The notes under the pieces: model-generated
Told to the model about the DNA's origin: nothing
Databases searched by the model: none
What the model saw: only the letters and a program-made list of their open reading frames with translations
Source: Ligula intestinalis
Taxonomy: Eukaryota > Platyhelminthes > Cestoda > Diphyllobothriidea > Diphyllobothriidae
DNA: 64,000 bases
Direction of reading: 5' to 3'
NCBI GenBank assembly: GCA_036362985.1
Contig: JAYGXS010000005.1
Location: 48,204,656-48,268,655 of the forward strand
Program-made: the position numbers and the translations under genes
Shown: positions 51,742 through 63,650 of the stretch, piece after piece
Layout of the letters: each line of letters starts with the position of its first letter
Numbering within the stretch: the first letter of the stretch is position 1

Positions 51742-53410
51742 GAGTGCAGCGAGTCTACTTGCACTGTAATCCAACCGCAGTCACTGCGTTGCTTCAGTTT
51801 GCTGCAACTCGGAGTGAACCTCCTCCTTGCGGTGCTGTACATGCTGCTTTCTAACGCAAGCGAACAAACACTGCTTTCTGCTAAGTTCAGGCTCCGCTGA
51901 CCGACAAAAGGTTGCATCTCACGTGAATGATATTACTAAGCCAATTAATTTTGTGTATTGACCTCATAAAAACACAAAGGTACTAACAAACACCTGCTTT
52001 TCGGCTGAAAGCGACCATAATGTGAACGAGTTCCAACCATGTCGGTGACATGGTTTTCTCAAACGGACGCTGGTTGAAATTGAGTCTTGTAAACTAATTT
52101 AGTTCCAATAAGTTGTGGACGGCTTCAGGGGCACCGTGAGCCTTTTCTGATAGCTCAAATGTGGAAAATTATGAACAGGACAGAATATAGAAACTCCGCT
52201 TTTATTCCTAGCAGTTTCCAAGTGCATGCATCTAGCAAAGTAAAATAAAATCTAAAAGCAGGCTAACCGTAATGCTGCGCATATGCTCAAAGCTGATATG
52301 CATATCTTGCACTTTTATATCCTGACTTATGGGATAAAAAATATGGTTAGCTAAAAAAGCTTCCCTTGACAAAAGGGTCTGTGTTGGAACTAAGAAATTG
52401 TCAGATACAAAAACAGGGAGCCAGATAATAGAAGATATGTTGCGGCTTAATTTAAGTGAAAACGAAGGCCGCTTTTTCTTGTGTATTTGAACTGAGTTCC
52501 GTGAGTAGAAGATACGCTGACTCAATTGTCATACACCTGGCCTAATCTGAGGTAAAATGTATTAATTCCCTTTTTTAAGTTTTAACCACTTGGAGAGGAG
52601 GCTTGGTTCTTCATTATGTCCTTCAATGTTTTCATGCTAAGTCACTCGACCTCCTCAGAGCGTACTCTATAAAGATGCATTAAAATTCGCAAGCAGGGAT
52701 TCCCAGACCCCTTTCGAAGCGTGACATAAATAGTAAGGCAGAACTGCATCGGATTACACTAAAGAGCCGCCAACGGGCGGGCAGGAATGTTTAAATAATC
52801 ATTTTCATTGATTTTTATCTATCCCCAGCATAATTCATTTTATATCAGCTTTCAGGTAGACTTTGAAACGACACGTTTCACAGCTCGCTCAGTGTTCATA
52901 CAAAAATGTTAACGAACTTACAAAAACCTAATTGCAAGCCACTGTTATGATGGCAGACGACGTTGTGGTTGATTTTGTAGCAGGTAGCGGCATTTATGCG
53001 AGGTAACAGGTACGGCAACGACAATCGTCTGACTGGAAATATGTGTGCACATAGCTGCTGTATGTGGCAGGCCGGTGCGATAGTTTGGAAATATTAACTG
53101 GTTTCTGATATAATATCATCTATTTCGAAACTAGGGGATACAGTTATGTCAGGTGCTACTCGATTAGAATAAAAGCAATTATCGTTTAGTTACTTGTGCC
53201 GAATTATGGAATGAATCTACTAAACTATTATTTTAAAATCCATAAGGAATTGCTTTATTGGGCACGTGGCATGGAGGAATGAACGCAGTATCATCCACAC
53301 TGCTTCAGCTAGACTTAATATGTAAAGCGTACTTATAGGGTGAAACAAGGGCGGACCAAACAGCAAAATGGTGCTGGACGCGAGGACAGGTTTGAAGAAG
53401 ATTAAAATAG
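51742..53410. other. no supported feature
   Basis: AT-rich, nothing recognisable. Confidence 0.5.
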
Positions 53411-53790
53411 TGCTTGTAGCATATTTGCATAATTCATCTAACCCAATTGTGAAGACTGTGACAGCTTCGTTTAAGTTTGGTCTCGGTACAGCATGTACAA
53501 GACATGTGTACAGCCAATGCCCTACAAGAGAGTTATTAGCTTAATATCACCTGGGCTAGGTTACTACTGACCTACAATGACGTTTGGAATTCTCTAATTC
53601 TGCTATAGTACGCAGGCTATACGAACAGGATTTCCGATGTCATTCAACACTTATTCAACGGATGATGGCCAAGCGCACTTAATACGTGGAGACCCCCCTC
53701 GTTTATCGATTGATAAGATTAAGTGCTTAGGAAATCCTGCTTGGACGGTCAGCTTACTATATCGGAATTGGTGGATTCCACGGCACGGTG
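53411..53790. repeat. degraded tRNA-derived repeats in opposed orientation
   Basis: 53718-53785 holds GCTTAGGAAATCCTGC.TGG, GTCAGCTTACT and TTGGTGGATTCCA in plus sense. 53411-53540 looks like a minus-sense tail (TAACCCAATTGTGAAG). Both belong to the family of 45150-46200. Confidence 0.45.
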
Positions 53791-53839
53791 TTTGTTTTAA
53801 CGCCTTAAATTGCTGGTAGCTAATTCAGACACCATATTC

Positions 53840-54980
53840 AGTTCGTCAATAAAATCATTAAGAATATTCAGAGCGATAAATCTCTTGCCAATTTACGTTG
53901 GGGTAGTCTTGGATATCAAGTCTCTGTTTACTTCTACTCCGCAGGAATTGACAGTCGCAAACGTCAAATAACTACAACCAAAACAAATATAATGAAGCGG
54001 AGAGTCGCCATATACACGTCCAAACCATCCAACTCCTGATGCTGAGCTCGTAAAATTATTTCGCGTGGGAAGGAAGCATTTAAAATCGGGAGAAAAACAC
54101 GTCAATTGCGTGAGCGATCGCTCAATTCCTTCTGAGGCGGTTCGGTAAGGTTTGGAATCGCTGGGCCCTCGACACCACAGATTGAAAATCTGGCTTTGGT
54201 GCGTCGATGGCACACTCTTCATCATCAGCTAATGAAATCAGATTTTGGCTTTCAGTGACCATTTCAACGTGATCTTCCCGGATATCCAATTTACGATGGA
54301 GGAGAAAGAAAACAAAAGATTGTATTCACGAATGCGACTACTACGACACAAGTACGGCTAACACCCAATCCATCAGAAACGAAATTTTTGGCATGTTGTG
54401 GCTCACTCGAGCGAACCAGAAGACAAGTTTTATTAGTTGCAATATCTACGATGGATTCTCAGAGCAAAGGTTTACCCGCGCAACTTGGTCGACAGGCGCC
54501 TGTGCAAACAAGGCGACAGAACAATCTACGCTAGCCGCACACTTTTGCGAGCGTTATACTACCTAGTGAATGTCTCGGGAGCCTTCAACCGCCTTTTCAG
54601 GTCACTCTGAGTTGGTGTTTTACATCGATCAGAAGCAGCTGTCAGCGTCCATTAATGAGGCCGAACGATCCACTGCCACGGCAAGAGTAGCTTGCGATGC
54701 GGTTGCGCGCAACGAGACTAGGTCGAGGACACTGGGAGTCTACTCATCACAGGTCTAGCATTCGGCCGCAATTAAGAAGGAGGCAGGTCATGTGATTTGG
54801 ACCTATCACACCTATAAGTTTAACAAGACCACTATTCGCGCAAAGAGGGACAAACATGAGATCTGCAAACTGCTTGAGTCGTAGTTCGCCGGCAAGCAGT
54901 CACTTCACAATCAGAATAATTCCCCAGCAGATTAATCAGCCACACGACGGCTAATAGTTCTTGTGACAGCCAGCCAAATT
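53840..54980 (+). pseudogene. Penelope-like element, plus strand, decayed
   Basis: RT motif A remnant VVLDIKSLFTSTPQELTVAN at about 53902-53960. The active site reads WCVDGTLFII near 54190-54225 (YVDD lost), then VIFPDIQFTMEEKEN (54270-54315). In shifted frames come SSEPEDKF / LQYLRWILRAKVYPRNLVD and LVNVSGAFNRLFRSL. A C-terminal remnant with YKFNKTTIRAKRD / HEICKLLES sits at 54815-54885. There are many stops. Its 3' end runs into the minus-strand PLE at 54950-56110, so the two lie tail to tail. Confidence 0.75.
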
Positions 54981-55095
54981 GCGGAGTTATTGAGAAGAGG
55001 GAGAAGGAGAGCGATCGCTGGGACGATAATTTTATCAGTCGGACATTTTGAAGTATGCCGCGGACTTATTCTCAGAGGCATTAGAATAAACAGGC
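54950..55095 (-). repeat. PLE terminal repeat (pLTR), left, decayed hammerhead
   Basis: On the minus strand CTCTGAGAATAAGTCCGCGG, CAAAATGTCCGACTGATAAA and CGTCCCAGCGATCGCTCTCC with a TTCTCCCTCTTC tract match the consensus end at 28160-28260. The core is damaged (CTGAGAA, CAAAATGTC). Confidence 0.65.
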
Positions 55096-55119
55096 AGCTG
55101 CAGTATTTATGAGATACAT

Positions 55120-55720
55120 TGGCTATGATACTGCACACTTATGACAATTAAAGACTCGACGATTATTACCCGCTTGTGCGCTAACTACTTGATGAACTGC
55201 GTGCGGCCCATGACCTGCTGAACTTTCCTCATGCGTGGTGGAAATGGACATGCTGATTGCTTGGCCATATGGTTTCCCCGGCGCTGGCGTAAGATGACGC
55301 GTTGACCTGTGTGATCTGGCTTCGATCGTATTGCGCCTCGGCATCTCACATGGATTTTATAGGTCGTTCTACTTGATTATAGACTAGGGGTCCGTGCGTC
55401 ATGACTCAAGTAATTTGCGACCCACACGATAACCATCGCTAGCGAGAATATCGACTTCATCAAATTTGAATGTGTGGCCGAGTCTGGTCAAATGGGCTGC
55501 AACTTGAGAAATGGTGTCATTTACTCGCAATTCGCGTCAAGATGCGACAAGAGAAGCCTTCTATTTCTCCGACGTAATTGCTTTGACCGCAACTGCACCA
55601 GATCCTATTGACGACTACAGAGGTTTCTTGCCCTAGCAGTCGGCCTTTCGGTTTCATTAACTTACGCCTTATGGATACCTCCTGTCTATGCACAACTCCA
55701 ACTCCAAGTGGTGCGAGAAG
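55120..55720 (-). pseudogene. Penelope-like element, minus strand, GIY-YIG region
   Basis: LRRKLMKPKGRLL-like start near 55690, then RIWCSCGQSNYVGE (GIY-YIG core) near 55600. In a shifted frame come ISQVAAHLTRLGHTFKFDEV and DILASDGYRVGRKLLES. The reverse transcriptase is absent. The fragment lies between a minus-oriented pLTR (54950-55095) and a plus-oriented one (55985-56110). Confidence 0.7.
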
Positions 55721-55984
55721 GCGGCCAACGATCGCTTAGACATTTGACGTAGGAGATCGCTCGCTAAAATTAGACGTTGGTGCGAATTTTTCAGGCCACC
55801 GCATACACCGGCGTTTTTATCTTGCCAATAATCGAGAACCGTGATGAAATTGCAACAATTACCAACTCAGGCGTGAACTAACGAATAATTGTTGCATTAT
55901 GAGCAACTACTAGCAAAGGATGAGATATGCTAATTAGACAAAGCATGTGATTGCAGGTCAATTGTGTCCTATAAGTGCCGCACA

Positions 55985-56110
55985 CCTTGCGCCTTCATTG
56001 TCCTCACCTGCGACTGCCTCTAATGATGTGTTCGAGCAAGAATCCGAAGCGTCAGCCTAACAAAACTTCTTGTTCCAGCTATCGCCTCTTCTTCTTCTTT
56101 TCTCGTATGA
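55985..56110 (+). repeat. PLE terminal repeat (pLTR), right, decayed hammerhead
   Basis: CTAATGATGTGTTCGAGCAA, GAATCCGAAGCGTC, AGCCTAACAAAACTTCTTGT and CCAGCTATCGCC with a (TTC)n tract. It is homologous to 28160-28260. The core is changed to CUAAUGA and GAAG, so it is probably inactive. It faces the pLTR at 54950-55095, giving the element inverted ends. Confidence 0.65.
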
Positions 56111-56998
56111 AGCTTCTGCTGGTTTGTTTAAAGGGGCTTTATGGGTAGAAGATAGCAGCCACGCAGAAGACGCGTTAAAGGCGCATAATACTTTAAGAAA
56201 CTTATTTCCCCTGTTCTGTAACTGTCCCTGATTGGGGATTGGAATGTAAATCCGAAACCTTAGGCCCAAAAACTTCTCGTTTCAGTGACCACCTCTTTTT
56301 CCCCTGGACGCTGATATTTTAGCAGAAGGACCAAAGGCAATGTTCACAAGCACTTAACTGGCTAGCCAACCCCTTAGTTTACTTAACTCGACTGTCAGAC
56401 TAAAATGACTCCAAATGGAATCAGCATCTTGCCTCTTAAAATCCGATTGGTTAAAAGTTACTTTCACGTGACAAATACGTCATACTAGATCAGAATATCA
56501 GTTCAAAGTAAGGTAACCGATAAGACGCATTGTGAGATTAAATATCTGGTTTTTGAACATGACTTTTGTGTTCTTTCACAGGCTAGGCAACTTACCACTA
56601 AAACGAAGTCATTCGACAGTAATAAGTAAACATGTTAGGCAAACATTCTGTAGCGACCCAAGAAACTGAATGATTGTTTTAGTACACCAATGTCGGCACT
56701 TTCGGCGCGAACCAAATATAGAGGTGATGTGATCAAGTCTCTGCAAAGATGCCAGTGCCCGTCTCCCTTCACAAATGCCGACTCCCCACCCCTCAACGTG
56801 TTGCCATCGTATTCGTGTCGTTTCCCTTCGCTCTATGTCAGCACTCCCACGTCTTTCCCTGCAGGTATCCACAGCGCAGCGCTCCCCACCGGTGCTCGAA
56901 GTGATATGAGAGAACACCCCCCACTCCAGATGGGATATTTATCCGTGTAAGGCCTTTCCTTGCTGTATATTATGTATCTTCCGCGAACAAATGCATTT
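56111..56998. other. no supported feature
   Basis: Open frames at 56609-57039 overlap on both strands and have no family resemblance. Confidence 0.5.
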
Positions 56999-56999
56999 A

Positions 57000-57777
57000 C
57001 AGGGTGTCTCAGAAGTAACTGACCCTTTTGATTTGCCAATAAAACGAAAACTATTAACGCTAGGATATTGAAACTTGTTTTATTCCAAAATCATAATTCT
57101 AGAATTCGGTGTGATGAAAATCCAAGAGAAATTCAAGAAAGGCCGCTGCATTCTCTTCGTGTGATGGTGTGGTGCGGAATAACTGCTTCCAATGTGATTT
57201 GCCTATACTCTTTTTGAAAATAATGATGGCGCAACAGTAACAGATAATGGTGACAGATACCGAACTATGATTAGCGTGTTTTTAATTCCTAAAATTGAGC
57301 GACATGGCCTACGCAATATTTGGTTGTAAAAGGATGGAGCCACGGCCCATAAAGCAAGAGAAACGATGACATTTTTAATGCAAGCTTTCCAAATCATTTG
57401 ATTTCACGAGTTGGTAACATTCCTTGGACCCCTCTATCACCAGATTTGACCACATGCGATTTCTTCTTATGGGGCTACCTGAAGTCAAGGGTAAATGAAA
57501 CAAATCCAAAAAATCTGCAAGAACTTAAAAACAAAATTTGTTCTGAAATGAGACAAATATCGCCTGATACACTAAGGAGCGTTTTGGAAACGCAAAAGAA
57601 ACGAACCCTAAGTTTTCAAAACAACCATGGCCATCATTTAAAAGACATTATATTTAAAACCTAGTTCTAACATAAAAACAGGTTTTCTTTCGAATAAAAG
57701 AAGTTTTAATATCCTAGCGTACATAGTTTACGTTTTACTGGAAAATCAAAAGGGTCAGTTACTTCTGGGACACTCTG
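57000..57777 (+). mobile_element. internally deleted Tc1/mariner-superfamily element
   Basis: Terminal inverted repeats of about 77 bp at 57000-57076 and 57701-57777 (CAG.GTGTC.CAGAAGTAAC, TGACCCTTTTGATTT, GCTAGGATATT). About nine in ten bases match. TTTA stands outside both ends (56996-56999, 57778-57781). The terminal A of TA is kept on the left, while the right has TT, so the usual TA duplication is imperfect. Inside are transposase remains without the N-terminal and first-aspartate region. Confidence 0.85.
57138..57664 (+). pseudogene. mariner-type transposase, C-terminal half, frameshifted
   Basis: Reads in order PLHSLRVMVWCGITASNV, TLFENNDGATVTDNGDRYRT, MISVFLIPKIERHG, then a stop inside the WFQQ-type stretch, KDGATAHKARETMTFL (second catalytic aspartate region), a frameshift near 57385, and SFPNHLISRVGNIPWTPLSP followed by DLTTCDFFLWGYLKSRV (third catalytic aspartate region). 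The C-terminal tail LSFQNNHGHHLKDIIFKT ends at 57661. At least three frames are used. The DNA-binding domain and the first catalytic aspartate are missing, so it cannot work alone. Confidence 0.85.
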
Positions 57778-57778
57778 T

Positions 57779-60700
57779 TTACCCAGTGGAGTACTTTCTA
57801 TCCATCCCTTTTACCATAACATTCCGTTCGTGTGCTTGGTCTGGCGTTTATCAGCCCTGTGCAGTGAATGAAATACCTTCAGGACTCTTATCTTTCCGTG
57901 TGTGCGTCAACCCCAACACCCTCGGCCTCTTATAATTCCATTAGTTGTTCTGCTTTTGTGTTCCATCCCTAAACCTTTATCAGACAGCAACGGGTCAGGA
58001 CAAATGTTTGCTGTCATGCCTTTTTATAAGCTACAATAACTGCGCGTTATTGAGCGCACTTAACCTAAATTAAACCGACGGTCACCTGCTGAATCATTTG
58101 GAATTAGAAAGCACAGGATTTTTGCTTTGGACTGTGAACTTAAACAAAACCTGATTTTCTGTCATTTGGCCATACTTTCAAATACAAATTCCTGAACTCT
58201 GCATGAAATTCCGTCTTCGGGATCAGTAGAATGGACTTTTTCGTACCAAAACTGAACATCGGTACGCTCTTAAATGTCTCCTCTGATTAAAAGCTGACTT
58301 TGTTCAGTATTTACTCAAACCAGACCGATAGTCACCCTCTAATCTACTCCGAGGTTGTGGCTACTAGAATTGTGTGAAGTCAGGTGATTCAAATCGCCCT
58401 TCTATCAGCTTCCTCACTCCATTGCCCTGAAAACCCCCATATGAACGAAGTAAATAATGAGTAGGCTTTTTGTTTATCGCACGTCTAGCTTAGTGGTCCA
58501 GTGGCGTTTTTCCACGATTTCTTCGATAAATAGGTAAACAGTCTTGAAAACGGAATACCAAGTCCTATGGGTCACTGCTTTTTGCCCTATTCACGGGGTG
58601 GGCATCGAAAAATAGGTGTTACCGTTAAGTCGCAATTAATTTGGAAGCACAACCCTCAGATTTCTTTCAGGCAGATTTCTTTTGGCAAAATTCATCGGCC
58701 TTTACTTTCCTGTCTTTATATCCCAGTTGTGGCCTTATGGCCTTAATATCCTGTGTGTTGGTGTCGTAAGAAGGCAGCAGTTGCGGCTGCTTTTTCCCAC
58801 TGCAAATTGGAAACAGAGAACTTTGCCTACGACCAGTTGTGACGAGACACTCGTGCTTCTTATCATACCAGATATGCTCTTATTTTGTTTTCAGAAAATA
58901 AAGGCTGAAAAAATTAAATCCAAGCTCTATTACCGTCTCAAAGACAAATGTCTCCAAATGTACACCTTCTAACTGTCACCCAGAACCAGATAAAATTTCA
59001 AAAACTCCTCGCGGATGACATAAAAGAGATTAGTGTGCCCGTGATCTTTTCCCCAAATTATATTATCAAACAGCAACCAGGACAGTAAAAAACTGATTAA
59101 ATCAGGCAGGTTAGACTGACTTTCTGCATAGGTCTGCTTATATATTAATTACGCTGGCCTCCTTGTATCAGTTCAGATTTGTGAAGCAACCATTTCATTA
59201 CTTTTTTTCACGGCATCATATTCCCGTAGAAACGCATGGTCATAATATCTGGATATGGGCATAAGAATATTTGATGAAGAGGTTGCTGCCAGGACTATTT
59301 TTTACGCGCGTGCGGGCCTCCAGGGCCGTATAAATCAGCTGTAAACGATAGAATCTTGGATATCTAATTTAATAAACTTTTCCCGTGCCTGCATTACCAA
59401 AGGACCATTCCGGTCTGATTCCAATAATAGGGCAGTACTTCGTTGTTCCACCAACTGACAAGGGCATATGCCGCAATTATTAAAAAGTGTCGCTGTTTAA
59501 GAATCATGTTTTGTTATCACTAGTGGAGGAACTAAGGTTTATAGCGGATTTATCTCAGACTTACAGCCCACCTCGATTTAGACTGGCACGTCTTGGTTAA
59601 ATAAATTGGGGAAAAGATGGAATCAATATCTGTAGTGGAGTAAAGTCAGTGTCTTATGTCTAATAAACTCTAAAAAAATCAAGGCAGATCCACTGTGATT
59701 CAATCAAAATTCCAAAAACAGTCAGTGTTATCCAGCCTGCTTACTTTCTTCCATATTATAGTTTGCTAAAACCTCTTAAACTATATTGCCATCAGTTGGA
59801 TACTTTTTCTTTATCAAAGCCACAAATATTTTTTGAATATCACTGCCCAGGTATCCATCATATCAGCATTAAATAATTAAACCAATGTATATTATATGTT
59901 AAAGAAAAGCCGCTTAAAAACCCTTCCATCCACAATTATATTTTATGTGGAACAGTTGTTTGCATATAGTTCCCAGCGATAGCTACCAAAACATCTACGT
60001 CATTGTGCCGTCAAAATGATTGAAGCAAGCTCCTTTTGCGCAGTAGTGGTTGTCATAATGGTATCTATAAATTTCACTCATACCTCCGACTGTCACTTTT
60101 GAAAGGCGGCTCGCACGCATTTGGGATCGCACAGAAATATGCGGAGTTTATAGCGTGACAACTTAAAATAAATTGTCAATAGTATTTTTATGGGACGGTT
60201 GGAAATCTGCAAGGACTCAAAAAACATTGAAATGCATGTAAAGGTCATTTTATTCTACGATAGTGTAGACAGACATGTTTGGATTTACCCTTGAACCTAG
60301 TATTTTTTTAAATATTAAAATTTTATCAATGCGAACCCAATGTATTAGCTATTTTATTGAGGACGGTAATTATGTTCCTGTTTCGGAGGAAGAAAACAAG
60401 GCATGCAGGAATTGTATTACAATCAGACAGCATGATTTAAGCTGGGGTTCTCTCTTGATTGAATACCTACATGTCAGTTGTGAATAGATATCAAATCTGG
60501 ATGATCGAAAATGCTATTTTTTAATCCGTATCTTCATTCCCCAGAGAACTGTTAAGTCTTCGTATAAAACTTACCGAAAGTAGAGTTGAACTTCTACATC
60601 AAGGGCTTTTGCGACATCTTAATTTTGTACTATAAGCTTGAATTTAATAAAAAAAGAACCATTTGACGGTTCACCTACGTTTATCGGCACCTCGAAACTT

Positions 60701-61675
60701 CATTCACTTAACTGAGATAAAGAAGACTTTTGGACAAAAAGACGTATTGTTTCCAGTCCACGTACCGCAAATAAGGTGTTGTTTTACGCTATGGGAAAGC
60801 CAAATTCGTAGTCCCATGCAAATAACGCTTAGTGCTAGTGGTTAAGGCTAAGTTGCCGGTTGGAGTGAAGTTTAGGGTCAGGGATAAGGTCCCAGTTAGG
60901 GTTAGTGTTACTGTTAGGGTAAGGAGAGGGAAACATTTATGCTTTCTTAAAAAAATTTGCACAAGGGCATTCGAAGTACTACGATTTCTCTTGTCTTACC
61001 AAGACAGTCCCCAATTTTATATGGTGCTGTGATGCTTGTTGATGTTCTTGTAGAATCCTAGTCGTTTTCATAATTTTCACTCTGTCTCTTACACTATTCG
61101 GATGACGAGATGGCTGAAAATGTGTACTGTGTATTGTGACTTTTAAGTGGGACACGCTTTTGTGCCGGGAGCAGTGTGTACGAAATAGGGTCCAAAGTCG
61201 TGTCAAAAATATGGAAATTTGCGAAAGATTGATAATGATTCGCAAACCAGCATTAAGTAGGATTGTAATATTGATAATCGTATGGTCTTATTTCAAGACA
61301 CTGGAGTCACATCATAATGCCAGCTTTTGAAGGTACTTCTTTCTGAACGCTTGCAAAACCATACTCTGTCAAAATGCCCACCTAAGTAATATGCCCCCCT
61401 TACTCATTGGTTCTCACTGCCCTTATCAATTCAGATACATTCACTAAAAAAATCCGGAAAAGTAGTCTTTGTTTTACCCATTTTTAGAAAATTATGCTCT
61501 CTTCAGTTTGCCCATTGAAAAAGCAGAGATCTTTTTGTTTTTTCCATGGTTTTTAAATTGTCGACTAAATATGAAGCCCAGCAGTGGTTACACTTGGATT
61601 CAAGGTTTAAAGACCGCATGCTGTATAAATTCTGCCTAGTAAAAAGTACATTTTCCCTATGGTGTGGGGAAGCAA
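57779..61675. other. mostly featureless, with a telomere-like patch
   Basis: 60868-60926 holds TTTAGGGTCAGGGATAAGG, GTTAGGGTTAGTG and GTTAGGGTAAGG, a degenerate TTAGGG-type run. 61200-61275 resembles part of the fold-back family at 9636-10670. Nothing else is supported. Confidence 0.45.
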
Positions 61676-61679
61676 TCAC

Positions 61680-63650
61680 TTGGCTCTCATAAAGTGCTGC
61701 AACATAGGAGGATTGTGTTGTATGTGGCATTAATCAACTGACGGATACGATATAGTCTGAATGAACGCTTCCCAGTTGTGAAAAATCTCATAATAAGATG
61801 CACTTTTAAATCGAAAGATAACCTTCTTCAAATATTAAAAAGTTAATCAGGCATACTTTGCTACCAAATGTAGACAAGGATAATTATGCGGATAGTTTCT
61901 ATAAAATCTGTTTGAAAATATATGGGCAGCCAAAATCAATTATTCAAATGTATACTACTTAAGTGGCCATTTTTTCCAGAATATGAGGTTTGCAAGCGGT
62001 CAGAAAAATTGTCTCCAAAATGCTCTGAAATACCGTTTTTTAGAAGGCCTATTTAAAAAAAATTTTCGCTCAGATGTACAGTTAGTTGACGGGCATCCTT
62101 GTTATTGCCTTGCAAGTTCTGCTTCATTGCCGTCTTTTTCGCACCACGACAAAATGTGTGCTGCTAGTACCTTACTGTAGAGCGCTGCCCATTTCCAAGG
62201 ATAACTCTACTTAGTTAATTTAATCAGTTTCTACCATTAGCCCAGATGCTGGCTACTTGTCTTTTCTATATGTGACGGAAACGGCCTTCGATTAACTGCA
62301 AAATAGATTGACTCTCGGATCTGCCAAATAAGCACTTGTGGGCCCGTTGTGACAGTATTACCAAGGTGCGAAGAGATGAGGTATGGAATGCTGAAACCCT
62401 TATAAAAGGCCGCAAAGCCAGAGGACTGTAGTTAGACATAACAATCGTGAAACACCATTACGTGTGCCTGCAAAAATGTCCCTTAGTTCTCATAAAATGC
62501 TGCAATGGATGAAGATTATGCTGTATATGCTGCGTGGGACATTAATCAATTAACGGATACGATGTAGTGTGGATGAATATTTCACAAACTAAGATATTAT
62601 TTTTTTAAATCGAAAGATAACCTTTCTTTAATTATACAAGTTGACGAAAGGATACTTTGTACGAATATTTTTTGGATATTTTCTATAAAATCTACTTGAA
62701 TTTATAAAGGCAGCGAAAATCAGTGGATAATATGCAAGCTTCTTAATTAGCCATTTTTTACAGGCTGCACATGTAGTAAGCGGTCAGAAAGAAAGTCATC
62801 CAAAAGCTGGAATTCTGAGGTGACGGTTATCTGAAATAAATTCTGGGAGAGCACTGGCTTCGCATAAAAAGACCTTCTCTACCAGGTGGGTTCAAATCCC
62901 GCTGAATGCCACGAGTTTTTTAACAATAGTGACAACTTGAATTAAGCAAATCTGCCAAACCTCCTAAATGATAAGTCAGTCTAGTAGTCATTCTGGTGGA
63001 TTGTAGTTGATTGCTTAGGAACTCCGGCCTCGGCAGTCAGCTTGCTGTTCCGTAATGGTGGAATTTCATACGAGGAGCAAAGTTGGGCGGGTGTAATCGA
63101 TAAAAGTGCGATTAAACTACCGGTGTGTCGCGTAGCATTTGTAGGTTAACTGGGAAACCATTGGCTTCGCGTAAAAGGCCCTCTCTGCCATGCGGGTTCA
63201 TGGCCCGCCGAATGCCGCGAGTTTAATTCACAATTAAGTCAACTTAAAGAAAGCAAATTTGCCAAACCTCCAGCTGATGAGCACCTTCTTTATCGCCTTA
63301 CAAGCCGCGTCGTCTTTTTCTCACCACAAAACACCACAAAATATGCCGCTGGTACCATGTTGTAGAGCGCTGCTGATTTTCAGGGCTAATTGTACTTAGT
63401 TAATTAAATCAGTTCCCACCATTAGCCTACTATTTGCGATGTCCACATGTGACGGATAGTGAAACAGGCTTCAGCGAAATTTGCCTGTGAAACAAGCAGA
63501 ATCTTGGGTCTGGCAAATAAGCACCCCCTGTAGATATGGTGTTACCAGGATACGATGACATGAGGTACGACGTGTCAAGAGCCTTGTAAAAAGTCGCAAA
63601 ATCCGAGAACGACACTGTGGCATAGCGATCATGAAACGTCACCACGTTTG
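61680..63650 (+). repeat. tandem duplication (~790-bp unit), second unit with SINE inserted
   Basis: Unit 1 61680-62470 and unit 2 62484-63650 match along their length. Anchors are CTCATAAA.TGCTGCAA, TAAATCGAAAGATAACCTT, AGCGGTCAGAAA, GTAGAGCGCTGC, CTTAGTTAATT.AATCAG, CTGGCAAATAAGCAC and AACAATCGTGAAAC / AGCGATCATGAAAC. Unit 2 is longer because of a tRNA-derived insert at about 62850-63272. Confidence 0.8.
62850..63272 (+). repeat. tRNA-derived repeat array inside tandem unit 2
   Basis: Plus-sense partial dimer of the family at 45150-46200. B boxes GGGTTCAAATCCC (62888-62900) and GGGTTCATGGCCC (63194-63206) are 306 bp apart. The second head starts GCATTTGTAGGTTAACTGG and ends ..GCCGAATGCC. 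Neither head is a functional tRNA. Confidence 0.8.

Noticed and set aside
53893..54225. 110-codon minus-strand open frame
   Set aside because: It is the antisense of a decayed plus-strand PLE reverse transcriptase.
58060..58390. Possible internal direct repeat around CCGA.GGTCACC and CCGATAGTCACC
   Set aside because: Only short blocks match. The similarity is too weak to separate from chance.
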